NCBI GenBank assembly: GCA_029862725.1
Contig: JAOTWT010000137.1
Coordinates: forward strand, 1-7,384
Direction of reading: 5' to 3'
From: Acidobacteriota bacterium
GTDB taxonomy: Bacteria > Acidobacteriota > Blastocatellia > Pyrinomonadales > Pyrinomonadaceae
Length of the DNA stretch: 7,384 nt
Shown: in pieces, positions 1-4,903 of the stretch
Numbering within the stretch: position 1 is the stretch's first letter
Layout: each line of letters begins with the position of its first letter
The notes under the pieces: generated by a model
Database searches by the model: none
Told to the model about the DNA's origin: nothing
The model's input: only the letters and a program-made list of their open reading frames with translations
Made by a program: the position numbers and the translations under genes

Positions 1-198
1 CGCGATCGCTTCCGCCTTCGAGATAAGGTCGTCGCTCGATATCGATTTCCAACCGTCCCCATCCTTATAGTTCAATGCGTCGGGTCTGTTGTGATTTTCC
101 TGAGCGTAATAAAACAACTCGCCGAGGGTAGCGGGTTCACCCGGATAAAGCGGGACACGCTCAATACGTTTTCTCAATTCTATTTCGTCAAATGCCAT
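1..198 (-). CDS. Long-chain acyl-CoA synthetase (AMP-binding), N-terminal fragment
   Basis: The frame is open from an ATG at 196-198 to the left edge of the window (66 codons, no stop), so the gene is cut by the edge. The peptide begins MAFDEIELRKRIERVPLYPG, followed by a TLGELFYYAQ segment and then YKDGDGWKSIS with DDLISKAEAIA. This is the usual opening of FAA1/COG1022-type long-chain fatty acid-CoA ligases: a short leader, a T-L-x-x-L-F helix, a 'YK(D)..W..IS' strand pair and an amphipathic helix. The AMP-binding motifs lie outside the window. Such enzymes activate free fatty acids with ATP and CoA for beta-oxidation or lipid synthesis. The start lies 5 bp after the fadR stop, and the sequence TGAGGGAAATG provides a GAGGG ribosome-binding site that overlaps that stop, so the two genes are almost certainly co-transcribed. 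The neighbouring FadR strongly supports the call. Another AMP-binding enzyme of the family is possible but less likely. Confidence 0.8.
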   Translation of the reverse strand, partial: MAFDEIELRKRIERVPLYPGEPATLGELFYYAQENHNRPDALNYKDGDGWKSISSDDLISKAEAIA

Positions 199-203
199 TT
201 CCC

Positions 204-812
204 TCAAGTTTCGTTAGCAAACACGCCGCCGAAAAACACTTTGAGAACCTCATCCGCGAGCGGCTTCAATTCATACTTGTTCTTCGAAAGTATCCAGTTA
301 GTCACCATCTCGTCGAGCGCACCGAAGAAGATCTTCGAACAGACCACAGGGTTCAGATCTTTTCTAAACAGCTTTTGTCTCTGGCCTTCCTCAAACGCGT
401 CACGAATCAACTCGAGATATTGTGCAAACCCCGCCGATGAAAACTCGCGCATAAACTTGATCGAGCCCCTTAGTTGGACCTGAAAGACGATAGCCAGGTT
501 TCTGTCGGCACTCATCTTCTCGAGGTGCAACTCGGCAATGCGCCGGAGTTTTTTGTCCGATTCGCTAATTCCCTCGAGTTCCTGTTTGCCTTCCGAGATA
601 AATTCGGACATCGCACGGTCAAAGATCGAATGGAGGATCTCCTCCTTGCTCTTAAAATAGAGATAGACGGTTCCATCGGCGATCTTCGCCTTGCCGGCAA
701 TATCGGCTACTTTGGAGTTGAAATAGCCCTTGGAGGCAAACACCTTGACGGCCGACTTCAGAATCGCCTCTCTTTTGTCTCCCCCGTTCTTTTGGTTTGT
801 TGTACGTGTCAT
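204..812 (-). CDS. fadR: TetR-family fatty-acid-degradation regulator, FadR (Bacillus type)
   Basis: This 202-residue protein has the size and layout of a TetR repressor. The DNA-binding domain covers about residues 12-60, with the helix-turn-helix around 34-53 ending in IADGTVYLYFKSKEEIL (44-60). The ligand half matches the B. subtilis FadR (YsiA) type: RNLAIVFQVQLRGS (104-117) and FGALDEMVTNWILSKNKYEL (163-182) resemble the corresponding segments I recall from that protein. B. subtilis FadR represses beta-oxidation genes and is released by long-chain acyl-CoA. The same role here is an inference, supported by the operator at 814-831 and by the acyl-CoA ligase gene 5 bp downstream. An in-frame TGA lies five codons before the ATG, so the start cannot move far upstream. 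There is no Shine-Dalgarno sequence before it; the predicted leader is only about 10-14 nt. Confidence 0.88.
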   Translation of the reverse strand: MTRTTNQKNGGDKREAILKSAVKVFASKGYFNSKVADIAGKAKIADGTVYLYFKSKEEILHSIFDRAMSEFISEGKQELEGISESDKKLRRIAELHLEKMSADRNLAIVFQVQLRGSIKFMREFSSAGFAQYLELIRDAFEEGQRQKLFRKDLNPVVCSKIFFGALDEMVTNWILSKNKYELKPLADEVLKVFFGGVFANET

Positions 813-813
813 A

Positions 814-831
814 TGAATGAATCGTCATTCA
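814..831 (-). promoter_or_regulatory. FadR operator (palindrome) at the fadR promoter
   Basis: The sequence TGAATGAATCGTCATTCA has two perfect 7-bp arms (TGAATGA / TCATTCA) separated by 4 bp. From memory, the B. subtilis FadR consensus is TGAATGAMTANTCATTCA; this site differs at one specified position. It lies 2 bp upstream of the fadR start codon and directly after the predicted -10 box, so it would cover the transcription start. That placement suggests autorepression of fadR and of the acyl-CoA ligase gene behind it. Confidence 0.85.
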
Positions 832-860
832 GTTTACGAAAATGTAGCAGTATCAGTCAA
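831..860 (-). promoter_or_regulatory. Predicted sigma-70-type promoter of fadR
   Basis: Read on the minus strand, TTGACT (855-860, five of six matches to TTGACA) is followed after 18 bp by TAAACT (831-836, four of six matches to TATAAT). The -10 box touches the FadR palindrome, so the start of transcription would fall inside the operator and the leader would be very short. The match is moderate; the operator position makes it more believable. Confidence 0.5.
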
Positions 861-915
861 TCAAATCCTTACGAATAGGTATTTCAGATGGAACCCGGGG
901 TGACGCCGACGGATT

Positions 916-1779
916 TCACGCCGCCGGAAGCGGAATGTATCCGATCTCGTTGGGTATTGACCGGAATCTTCCTGATCGCCAATCTTCTTTGGCCGACTCT
1001 ATGCGGTCCTTCGAGGTTGAAACAAAATTCCAGTACAGGTGACGTTCCTTTTCCAGCGCGGGTCCTCCGAGCAACATAAATACGGAATCCGTTTCACTTC
1101 CAACCTCGGTCACGGCACCGGGCGAAAACACGACAAGTTCACCCGGACCGAATATTCGATTTTCAATCAAGAGGGATCCCGCGATGCAGTAAACCGCGCG
1201 TTCTTCGACTTCCGACGTGATCTCGAGAACGTTTCCTTGTGGCGTTTTGCACTTCGCGTAGAGTGGCGATCCCATCGTCTTCACAGGAGATTCGGAACCG
1301 AAAAACTCTCCGAGTATGAGCGTAATCGAAGCGCCATCGGCTTCGACCAAGGGCAGTTCGTCGGATGCATGATGGTAGAAAAGAGGTTCCGTTTCCTCGT
1401 CTTTTTCCGGGAGCGCGATCCAGGTCTGAAGTCCCGAAAGGCTGCTTCCGGCTGGATTTCCAGAATCCGAAACTCGCTCCGAATGAACGATTCCGGATCC
1501 GGCGGTCATCCAGTTTACCTCGCCGGGCCGTATTCTCTGCACGCTTCCGATACTGTCGCGATGGGTCATATTTCCCGCGAAAAGATAGGTCACGGTCGAA
1601 AGTCCGATATGCGGGTGCGGCAATACATCCATCGAATGACCGTTGACGATTTCAAACGGCCCAAAGTCGTCGACAAAGACAAATGGTCCGACAGAACGGC
1701 GTTTGGAGTATGGCAGGACCCGCCGCACTTCCATCGAACCGATGCGGCGCCTGCGATAGGGAATCACTGTTTCGATCAT
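916..1779 (-). CDS. Pirin family protein (bicupin)
   Basis: The 287-residue length and the sequence fit the pirin family (N-terminal pirin cupin and C-terminal pirin domain). The N-terminal half has MEVRRVLPYSKRRSVGPFVF (16-35), then PHPHIGLSTVTYLF (54-67), MTHRDS (71-76), and NWMTAGSGIVHSE (89-101). The four expected metal ligands are present: H55, H57, H99 and E101, matching H56/H58/H101/E103 of human pirin. The C-terminus WNFVSTSKDRIESAKEDWRSGRF is also typical. Bacterial pirins include quercetin dioxygenases and regulatory proteins; the substrate of this one cannot be read from sequence. The start codon lies only 13 bp behind the T-tract of the tRNA-Ser terminator and has no visible ribosome-binding site, so either expression relies on readthrough or on a promoter inside the tRNA region. 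It ends 56 bp upstream of the fadR promoter. Confidence 0.9.
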   Translation of the reverse strand: MIETVIPYRRRRIGSMEVRRVLPYSKRRSVGPFVFVDDFGPFEIVNGHSMDVLPHPHIGLSTVTYLFAGNMTHRDSIGSVQRIRPGEVNWMTAGSGIVHSERVSDSGNPAGSSLSGLQTWIALPEKDEETEPLFYHHASDELPLVEADGASITLILGEFFGSESPVKTMGSPLYAKCKTPQGNVLEITSEVEERAVYCIAGSLLIENRIFGPGELVVFSPGAVTEVGSETDSVFMLLGGPALEKERHLYWNFVSTSKDRIESAKEDWRSGRFRSIPNEIGYIPLPAA

Positions 1780-1792
1780 GAAATTACAAATG

Positions 1793-1814
1793 AAAAAACC
1801 CGCGTAGCGCGGGT
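1793..1814 (-). terminator. Intrinsic terminator of tRNA-Ser
   Basis: On the minus strand a perfect 7-bp GC-rich stem (ACCCGCG / CGCGGGT, 3-nt loop) is followed immediately by six T residues. It lies 13 bp downstream of the CCA end of the tRNA, as expected for a tRNA terminator. The T-tract ends 13 bp before the pirin start codon. Confidence 0.85.
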
Positions 1815-1827
1815 CATTTCAAAAAAC

Positions 1828-1913
1828 TGGCGGAGAAGACAGGACTCGAACCTGCAAGCCCGTAAGGGCGGCGGTTTTCAAGACCGCTGCATTACCAATT
1901 ATGCTACTTCTCC
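1828..1913 (-). tRNA. tRNA-Ser (anticodon UGA), CCA encoded
   Basis: The minus strand folds into a class II tRNA. The acceptor stem is GGAGAAG (1907-1913) paired with CTTCTCC (1832-1838), with discriminator G at 1831 and an encoded CCA at 1828-1830. The D arm is GCAT/ATGC with GG in the loop. The anticodon stem GCGGT/ACCGC encloses CTTGAAA, placing the anticodon TGA at 1878-1880, which reads UCA codons. The long variable arm GCCC-TTAC-GGGC (1858-1869) is characteristic of serine tRNAs, and the T loop is TTCGAGT. G73 and the long variable arm both agree with serine identity. Confidence 0.96.
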
Positions 1914-1958
1914 GCACTAATTAGCCGAAAGAAATATAACATAAGTGTCACTACAGAA

Positions 1959-1970
1959 ACACAGAGTAAC
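1959..1970. repeat. 12-bp repeat, copy 1 (upstream of tRNA-Ser)
   Basis: ACACAGAGTAAC occurs here and again exactly at 2708-2719. On the minus strand both copies lie upstream of a transcription unit (tRNA-Ser here, the thioredoxin there) and are followed by TAGTG, 6 bp, and ATGTT at nearly the same distance. The element resembles the 'CTCTGTGT..CTGTGG' type of short dispersed repeat; a weaker relative on the opposite strand is at 2036-2053. Confidence 0.5.
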
Positions 1971-2035
1971 GCCTGTCGACGACATGAAAGGATTTGCTTC
2001 CCGGTTTCCAAGCGTTATTGAATCTTTTTCTTTCC

Positions 2036-2053
2036 CAGTGTCTCCGTGGTTAA
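2036..2053. repeat. Degenerate dispersed-repeat-like segment
   Basis: CAGTGTCTCCGTGGTTAA resembles the 'CTCTGTGTCTCTGTGG' kind of short intergenic repeat seen in the two copies of ACACAGAGTAAC nearby, but in the opposite orientation. The stop codon of the small membrane protein (2050-2052 on the minus strand) falls inside it. The relationship is judged by eye and is weak. Confidence 0.25.
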
Positions 2054-2139
2054 TTCCGCCTTTTTGTACTCGTGAACAAAACCGCGACAATCCAAAAAAG
2101 GGCGATCAGGATCTCAAGGTGCAGGTTCTCGCGTTTCAT
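2050..2139 (-). CDS. Small single-span membrane protein coupled to the thioredoxin gene
   Basis: An ATG at 2137-2139 overlaps the thioredoxin stop codon (ATGA) and opens a 29-codon frame ending in TAA at 2050. The peptide starts MKRENLHLEI, continues into a run of hydrophobic residues (L8 to F22: LEILIALFWIVAVLF) and ends TSTKRRN. This is one predicted membrane helix with basic residues at both ends, most strongly at the C-terminus. The ATGA overlap is the usual layout for translational coupling, so it would be made together with the exported thioredoxin. I recognise no family. The frame is short enough to arise by chance, but the hydrophobic span and the exact overlap argue for a real gene. 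It might help anchor or assemble the thioredoxin at the membrane; that is speculation. Confidence 0.5.
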   Translation of the reverse strand: MKRENLHLEILIALFWIVAVLFTSTKRRN

Positions 2140-2657
2140 AGGCTTCCGGTTGCGCCGGTATTCCTTAGCAGGCCTTCAATTGTCGAATTCAGTTTCTTCG
2201 TCCTATCAAAACCAGCCGCCTTGTAAACGACGGTTCCCTGTTGATCCACGACGAAGTGAGCCGGGAAGCCCATGTTCAGACGTCCGTTCGAGTCACGGTC
2301 GGAATACTTCAAAAGCACACCAAAACTTTGGGGAACTATCTTGAACTTGAACGGCTTCTTCTTGAGGAAAACATCCAGTTTGGCTTTGTCCTGCCATGCA
2401 AGTCCCAAAAAGACAACATCTTTAGCGTCGTATTTGTCGACAAGCTTGTTGAGATCGGGTATTTCCTCGGCGCAAATCTGGCAGCGAGTTGACCAGAACG
2501 TCATCACAACGACCTTGCCTTTTAGCTTTTCGAGCTCGATCGCCTCGTCACGGATAGTTGAAACGGAGAAGTTTTGGGCAGTCGTACCGGCATTTTGTTG
2601 GGCAAAAGCGGTAACGCCGAACATAACCATGACTGAGAGTAATGTAAGAATTCGCAT
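2136..2657 (-). CDS. Exported TlpA/ResA-like thioredoxin-fold protein
   Basis: From the ATG at 2655-2657 the product has 173 residues. Residues 1-19 form a signal peptide (MRILTLLSVMVMFGVTAFA, cleavage likely before Q20), and a GAGG ribosome-binding site (2663-2666) stands 5 bp upstream; the frame could extend 33 codons further but that would bury the signal peptide. The thioredoxin fold follows: KGKVVVMTFWSTRCQIC (46-62) holds the redox pair C59 and C62, EEIPDLNKL is the active-site helix, and GFPAHFVVD (130-138) contains the cis-proline P132 of TlpA/AhpC-TSA proteins. These proteins carry out thiol-disulfide exchange outside the cytoplasm, for instance in cytochrome c maturation or envelope redox repair. 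The inter-cysteine dipeptide QI is unusual for this family. The gene is followed by a coupled small membrane protein. Confidence 0.88.
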   Translation of the reverse strand: MRILTLLSVMVMFGVTAFAQQNAGTTAQNFSVSTIRDEAIELEKLKGKVVVMTFWSTRCQICAEEIPDLNKLVDKYDAKDVVFLGLAWQDKAKLDVFLKKKPFKFKIVPQSFGVLLKYSDRDSNGRLNMGFPAHFVVDQQGTVVYKAAGFDRTKKLNSTIEGLLRNTGATGSL

Positions 2658-2680
2658 AGCGGCCTCGTTGGAACGGGATT

Positions 2681-2701
2681 GTGTTAAAACATGTTCAACA
2701 C
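2681..2701. promoter_or_regulatory. Imperfect palindrome at the thioredoxin promoter (candidate operator)
   Basis: GTGTTAAAACATGTTCAACAC is an inverted repeat whose outer arms (GTGTTnAA / TTnAACAC) pair at seven of eight positions around a 5-bp centre. It lies directly downstream of a TATATA (2702-2707, minus strand) that could be the -10 box, so it would cover the start of transcription of the thioredoxin unit. I see no convincing -35 box, and the cognate regulator is unknown. Confidence 0.35.
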
Positions 2702-2707
2702 TATATA
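2702..2707 (-). promoter_or_regulatory. Possible -10 box of the thioredoxin operon
   Basis: TATATA on the minus strand lies 45 bp upstream of the chosen thioredoxin start codon. No good -35 hexamer exists 16-18 bp further upstream, so this is a weak prediction that rests mainly on the AT-rich box and the palindrome next to it. Confidence 0.25.
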
Positions 2708-2719
2708 ACACAGAGTAAC
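2708..2719. repeat. 12-bp repeat, copy 2 (upstream of the thioredoxin gene)
   Basis: This is an exact second copy of ACACAGAGTAAC found at 1959-1970. On the minus strand it directly precedes the possible -10 box of the thioredoxin gene. The shared downstream bases TAGTG and ATGTT extend the similarity to about 33 bp with one gap. Confidence 0.5.
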
Positions 2720-2765
2720 AAACCCGACTACTTTCCAATAAAAACTGAGACCGCAAAACGGCCCG

Positions 2766-2771
2766 TATGAT
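2766..2771 (+). promoter_or_regulatory. Possible -10 box of recF
   Basis: TATGAT matches TATAAT at five of six positions. Transcription would begin about 5 nt before the recF ATG, giving an almost leaderless message, in keeping with the absence of a Shine-Dalgarno sequence. The best -35 candidate, CTGAGA (2745-2750), has only a 15-bp spacer, so confidence is low. Confidence 0.3.
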
Positions 2772-2782
2772 AAAGTTATCGG

Positions 2783-3862
2783 ATGTTTTTGGAGTCTGTT
2801 GACGCGGAAAATTTCCGCAATCTGAACGGCACGATCGGCTGTTCCGATAGCCTCAGTATCATTTTTGGTGAAAACGGCAGGGGCAAAACCAACTGGCTCG
2901 AGGCTATTTATCTTTTAGCCACCGCGAAATCGTTTAGAACCAATCATTTACAAGAAGCAATCGAGTTTGGGAGCGAGCGTGCCATCGTCCGCGGGAAGGT
3001 CAGGCAAAGTGAAAATATCGTCCATTCGCTGCAGGTAATTCTCGAGGGCAACACAAAAATCCTGACAATTAACGAGAAAAAGGAGACCACGGCGCGGTTT
3101 ATGGCCGAGCTGCATACGATCCTTTTCAATTCTGACCAGCTTGAGATCGTCAGGGGGGCGCCTGCCGCACGACGCACATTTCTGGACGACGGGATCATCT
3201 CGATATTCCCGCCGTATGTTCAGACCGTGTCCGATTACAAGAGAGTGATAAAACAAAAGAACTCACTGCTTCAGAACGCCCGCGATAACGAATGGGGGAT
3301 AGACAAACTGACCGCAATGATCGAACCCTGGAACGAACAACTCGTCAAACTCGCGGCCCTGATACACAAGGCGAGGGTCCGCTATGTCGAGCGCCTCAAC
3401 AGCGCGCTTGAAAGGAATCTGTTTGAACGCGAGGAGGTTTCGATCCGCTATGTCTCGTCGCTTGAGGGAAAGGGAGATCTTTCGGACTATGCGGGACTCC
3501 TAAAAGAAAGGCTCTCGTTGAGAATCCAGGCGGAGATGTATAACGGCCGCTCTTTGATCGGCACCCACAGGGACGAACTCGCCATCAGTTTCGACGGCAG
3601 AGATTTACGCAGATTCGGTTCCTCGGGCCAGCAACGAAGCGCCCTTCTCGTAATGCTTCTTTCAAAGGTTGCTGTTTATTTCGAACAGCATGACGAATAT
3701 CCTTTGTTTTTGCTGGACGATATCGACGCGGAACTCGATTATGGTCGAATCGGGCGTTTGCTGGAATTTTTGGGAGGAAAAACGCAGACTTTTGTTTCGA
3801 CCTCAAAGGAGAGTTTTGTCGAGAGGTTTGGAGAAGGGCGGAATGTCATTGAGGTCTTATGA
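2783..3862 (+). CDS. recF: DNA replication/repair protein RecF
   Basis: The 359-residue product has the length and motif order of RecF, an SMC-like ABC ATPase that loads RecA onto gapped DNA with RecO and RecR. Near the N-terminus stand ENFRNL (9-14) and the Walker A motif GENGRGKT (29-36). RGAPAARRTFLDD (124-136) is the conserved 'G.P..RR.FLD' block. GTHRDEL (260-266) is the RecF-typical motif, FGSSGQQRSALL (278-289) is the ABC signature, and PLFLLDDIDAELD (307-319) is Walker B with the D-loop. The N-terminal sequence begins where RecF proteins begin, which supports the ATG at 2783 even though no ribosome-binding site precedes it. RecF is often next to dnaA, dnaN or gyrB; here the neighbours are a divergent thioredoxin gene and a convergent SDR operon. 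Confidence 0.95.
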   Translation: MFLESVDAENFRNLNGTIGCSDSLSIIFGENGRGKTNWLEAIYLLATAKSFRTNHLQEAIEFGSERAIVRGKVRQSENIVHSLQVILEGNTKILTINEKKETTARFMAELHTILFNSDQLEIVRGAPAARRTFLDDGIISIFPPYVQTVSDYKRVIKQKNSLLQNARDNEWGIDKLTAMIEPWNEQLVKLAALIHKARVRYVERLNSALERNLFEREEVSIRYVSSLEGKGDLSDYAGLLKERLSLRIQAEMYNGRSLIGTHRDELAISFDGRDLRRFGSSGQQRSALLVMLLSKVAVYFEQHDEYPLFLLDDIDAELDYGRIGRLLEFLGGKTQTFVSTSKESFVERFGEGRNVIEVL

Positions 3863-3864
3863 TG

Positions 3865-3899
3865 TCAGGAGTCAGGATTCAGGATTCAGGATTCAGGAG
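3865..3899. repeat. 7-bp tandem repeat, left arm of an inverted pair
   Basis: There are five contiguous 7-bp units: TCAGGAG, three TCAGGAT, and TCAGGAG, followed by a decayed partial unit. The array begins 2 bp after the recF stop codon. The same unit in reverse complement forms the array at 4016-4050, so the two could pair over about 35 bp with a 116-nt loop. A 7-bp period excludes a CRISPR. Confidence 0.92.
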
Positions 3900-3929
3900 T
3901 TCAGGGTTTAGCCCTCAAATTTGGAGTTA

Positions 3930-3941
3930 CGCCTTCAGGCG
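3930..3941. repeat. Small hairpin with TTCA loop (CGCC-TTCA-GGCG)
   Basis: A perfect 4-bp stem encloses a TTCA tetraloop. Its surroundings, TTACG before and CGC after, are identical to those of the larger hairpin at 5626-5641, whose stem is different. A weaker TTCA hairpin (TGC-TTCA-GCA) stands 33 bp to the right at 3974-3983. Confidence 0.5.
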
Positions 3942-4015
3942 CGATTACCAAAAGCGAAGCGTCAGTTGCGGCGTGCTTCAGCAGCTCAAAAACATAGCCC
4001 CTTACGATATGATCA

Positions 4016-4050
4016 CTCCTGAATCCTGAATCCTGAATCCTGAATCCTGA
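4016..4050. repeat. 7-bp tandem repeat, right arm of an inverted pair
   Basis: There are five 7-bp units: CTCCTGA followed by four ATCCTGA. This is the reverse complement of the left array at 3865-3899. The array ends 1 bp before the last base of the SDR stop codon, so the pair fills the gap between two convergent genes. No T-tract follows either arm, so it is not a standard intrinsic terminator, though the large stem could still shield both mRNA ends. Confidence 0.92.
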
Positions 4051-4051
4051 A

Positions 4052-4903
4052 CTAGGAACCGGAGCCTCCTGCTCCCTTACTCATCGTTTTTTTTTCCTTT
4101 TCGGTTCCCGAATTTTCCAGCGCCTTTTTCATGGCCGCCGGCCGCAACTGGCTTGCGACCGCGCGTGTCACCATCCAGTTCGGCGCAAACGTCGCTGCTT
4201 TCGCGATCACCCAATTCGAAATGCCTGAGATCTTGGCCGTCCTTCCGGCGGCCAATCCATCGAGCGCGGCGGTGACAACCTGTTCCGATGTCTGCGAACC
4301 CTTTATCCTTACCGGCTCCTTGATTCCGGCCGCCGCGTGAAAATTGGTTTCGGTAGAACCTGGGCATAAATTCAGGACGCGTATGCCCAGTTCACGGTTT
4401 TCTTCGGCGATGGCTTCGGAAAATGATGAAACGAATGCTTTTGTCGCGGCATATGTCGACATGTAAGGAAGCGGTTGAAAACTGGCGGTCGAGGAAACAT
4501 TGATGATCGTACCGCTCTTGTTTGCACGCATCCTCTGGATGTAACGGTGAGTCAGCGCGACCAGCGACATCACATTGAGGCCGATCATTTCGAGTTCTCC
4601 TTCAAGATCGAGATCTGCAAAATCGCCCATCGAACCGATCCCGGCGTTGTTGATCAGCCACTCGACCTCCATCCCGTGATTCTCGGTTTCCTTAAAGAGC
4701 CGTAAATCCGCCTGGTAATCGATTAGATCGATCGCGACATAGTGCGCCATGATCTCGTGTTCGAGCATCAGTTCGTCACACAGGGCGGCGAGTTTCTTTT
4801 CATTGCGTGCTACGAGTACGAGGTTGTGTTTCTTTGAGGCGAGTCTTCTGGCAAACGCTTCTCCGATTCCACTGGAAGCGCCTGTTATCAGTGTAACTTT
4901 CAT
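4052..4903 (-). CDS. Classical short-chain dehydrogenase/reductase (SDR)
   Basis: The 283-residue protein carries the standard SDR landmarks: the cofactor-binding TGASSGIG (7-14), D59 after the third strand, NNAG (85-88), the structural N110, and the catalytic S138, Y151 and K155 in YAATK. CPGSTETNF follows the active site as in many family members. It therefore has a Rossmann fold and uses NAD(H) or NADP(H). R33 after the second strand (VARNEKKL) hints at NADP(H), but this is only suggestive. The substrate cannot be told. The C-terminal tail (EKEKKTMSKGAGGSGS) is low in complexity and ends at the repeat array, so it may be recently altered. The start ATG overlaps the stop of the upstream HExxH membrane protein by 4 nt, so the two are likely translated in a coupled manner. 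Confidence 0.93.
   Translation of the reverse strand: MKVTLITGASSGIGEAFARRLASKKHNLVLVARNEKKLAALCDELMLEHEIMAHYVAIDLIDYQADLRLFKETENHGMEVEWLINNAGIGSMGDFADLDLEGELEMIGLNVMSLVALTHRYIQRMRANKSGTIINVSSTASFQPLPYMSTYAATKAFVSSFSEAIAEENRELGIRVLNLCPGSTETNFHAAAGIKEPVRIKGSQTSEQVVTAALDGLAAGRTAKISGISNWVIAKAATFAPNWMVTRAVASQLRPAAMKKALENSGTEKEKKTMSKGAGGSGS

Noticed and set aside
91..483. Plus-strand frames opposite the ligase and fadR
   Set aside because: They are antisense to a clear TetR gene and to the ligase N-terminus, with no recognisable domain.
1039..1920. Open 293-codon plus-strand frame opposite pirin and tRNA-Ser
   Set aside because: It runs through the antisense of a tRNA and of a well-supported pirin gene; its last part translates tRNA sequence.
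2136..2756. Longer thioredoxin starting at 2756
   Set aside because: The extra 33 residues would precede a textbook signal peptide and cross the possible promoter and palindrome; the inner ATG has a GAGG site at the right distance.
3862..4029. 55-codon plus-strand frame starting in a TGATG overlap with the recF stop
   Set aside because: The first third is translated 7-bp repeat and the end runs into the second array. These units lack stops in this orientation, so an open frame is expected by chance; no family resemblance and no ribosome-binding site.
3865..4050. Possible CRISPR array
   Set aside because: The units are 7 bp, contiguous, without spacers, and in two opposite blocks; no cas gene is nearby.
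3904..4054. In-frame extension of the SDR past its TAG through the repeats (47 codons)
   Set aside because: It again reflects stop-free repeat units; the SDR already has full family length before the stop and nothing suggests programmed readthrough.
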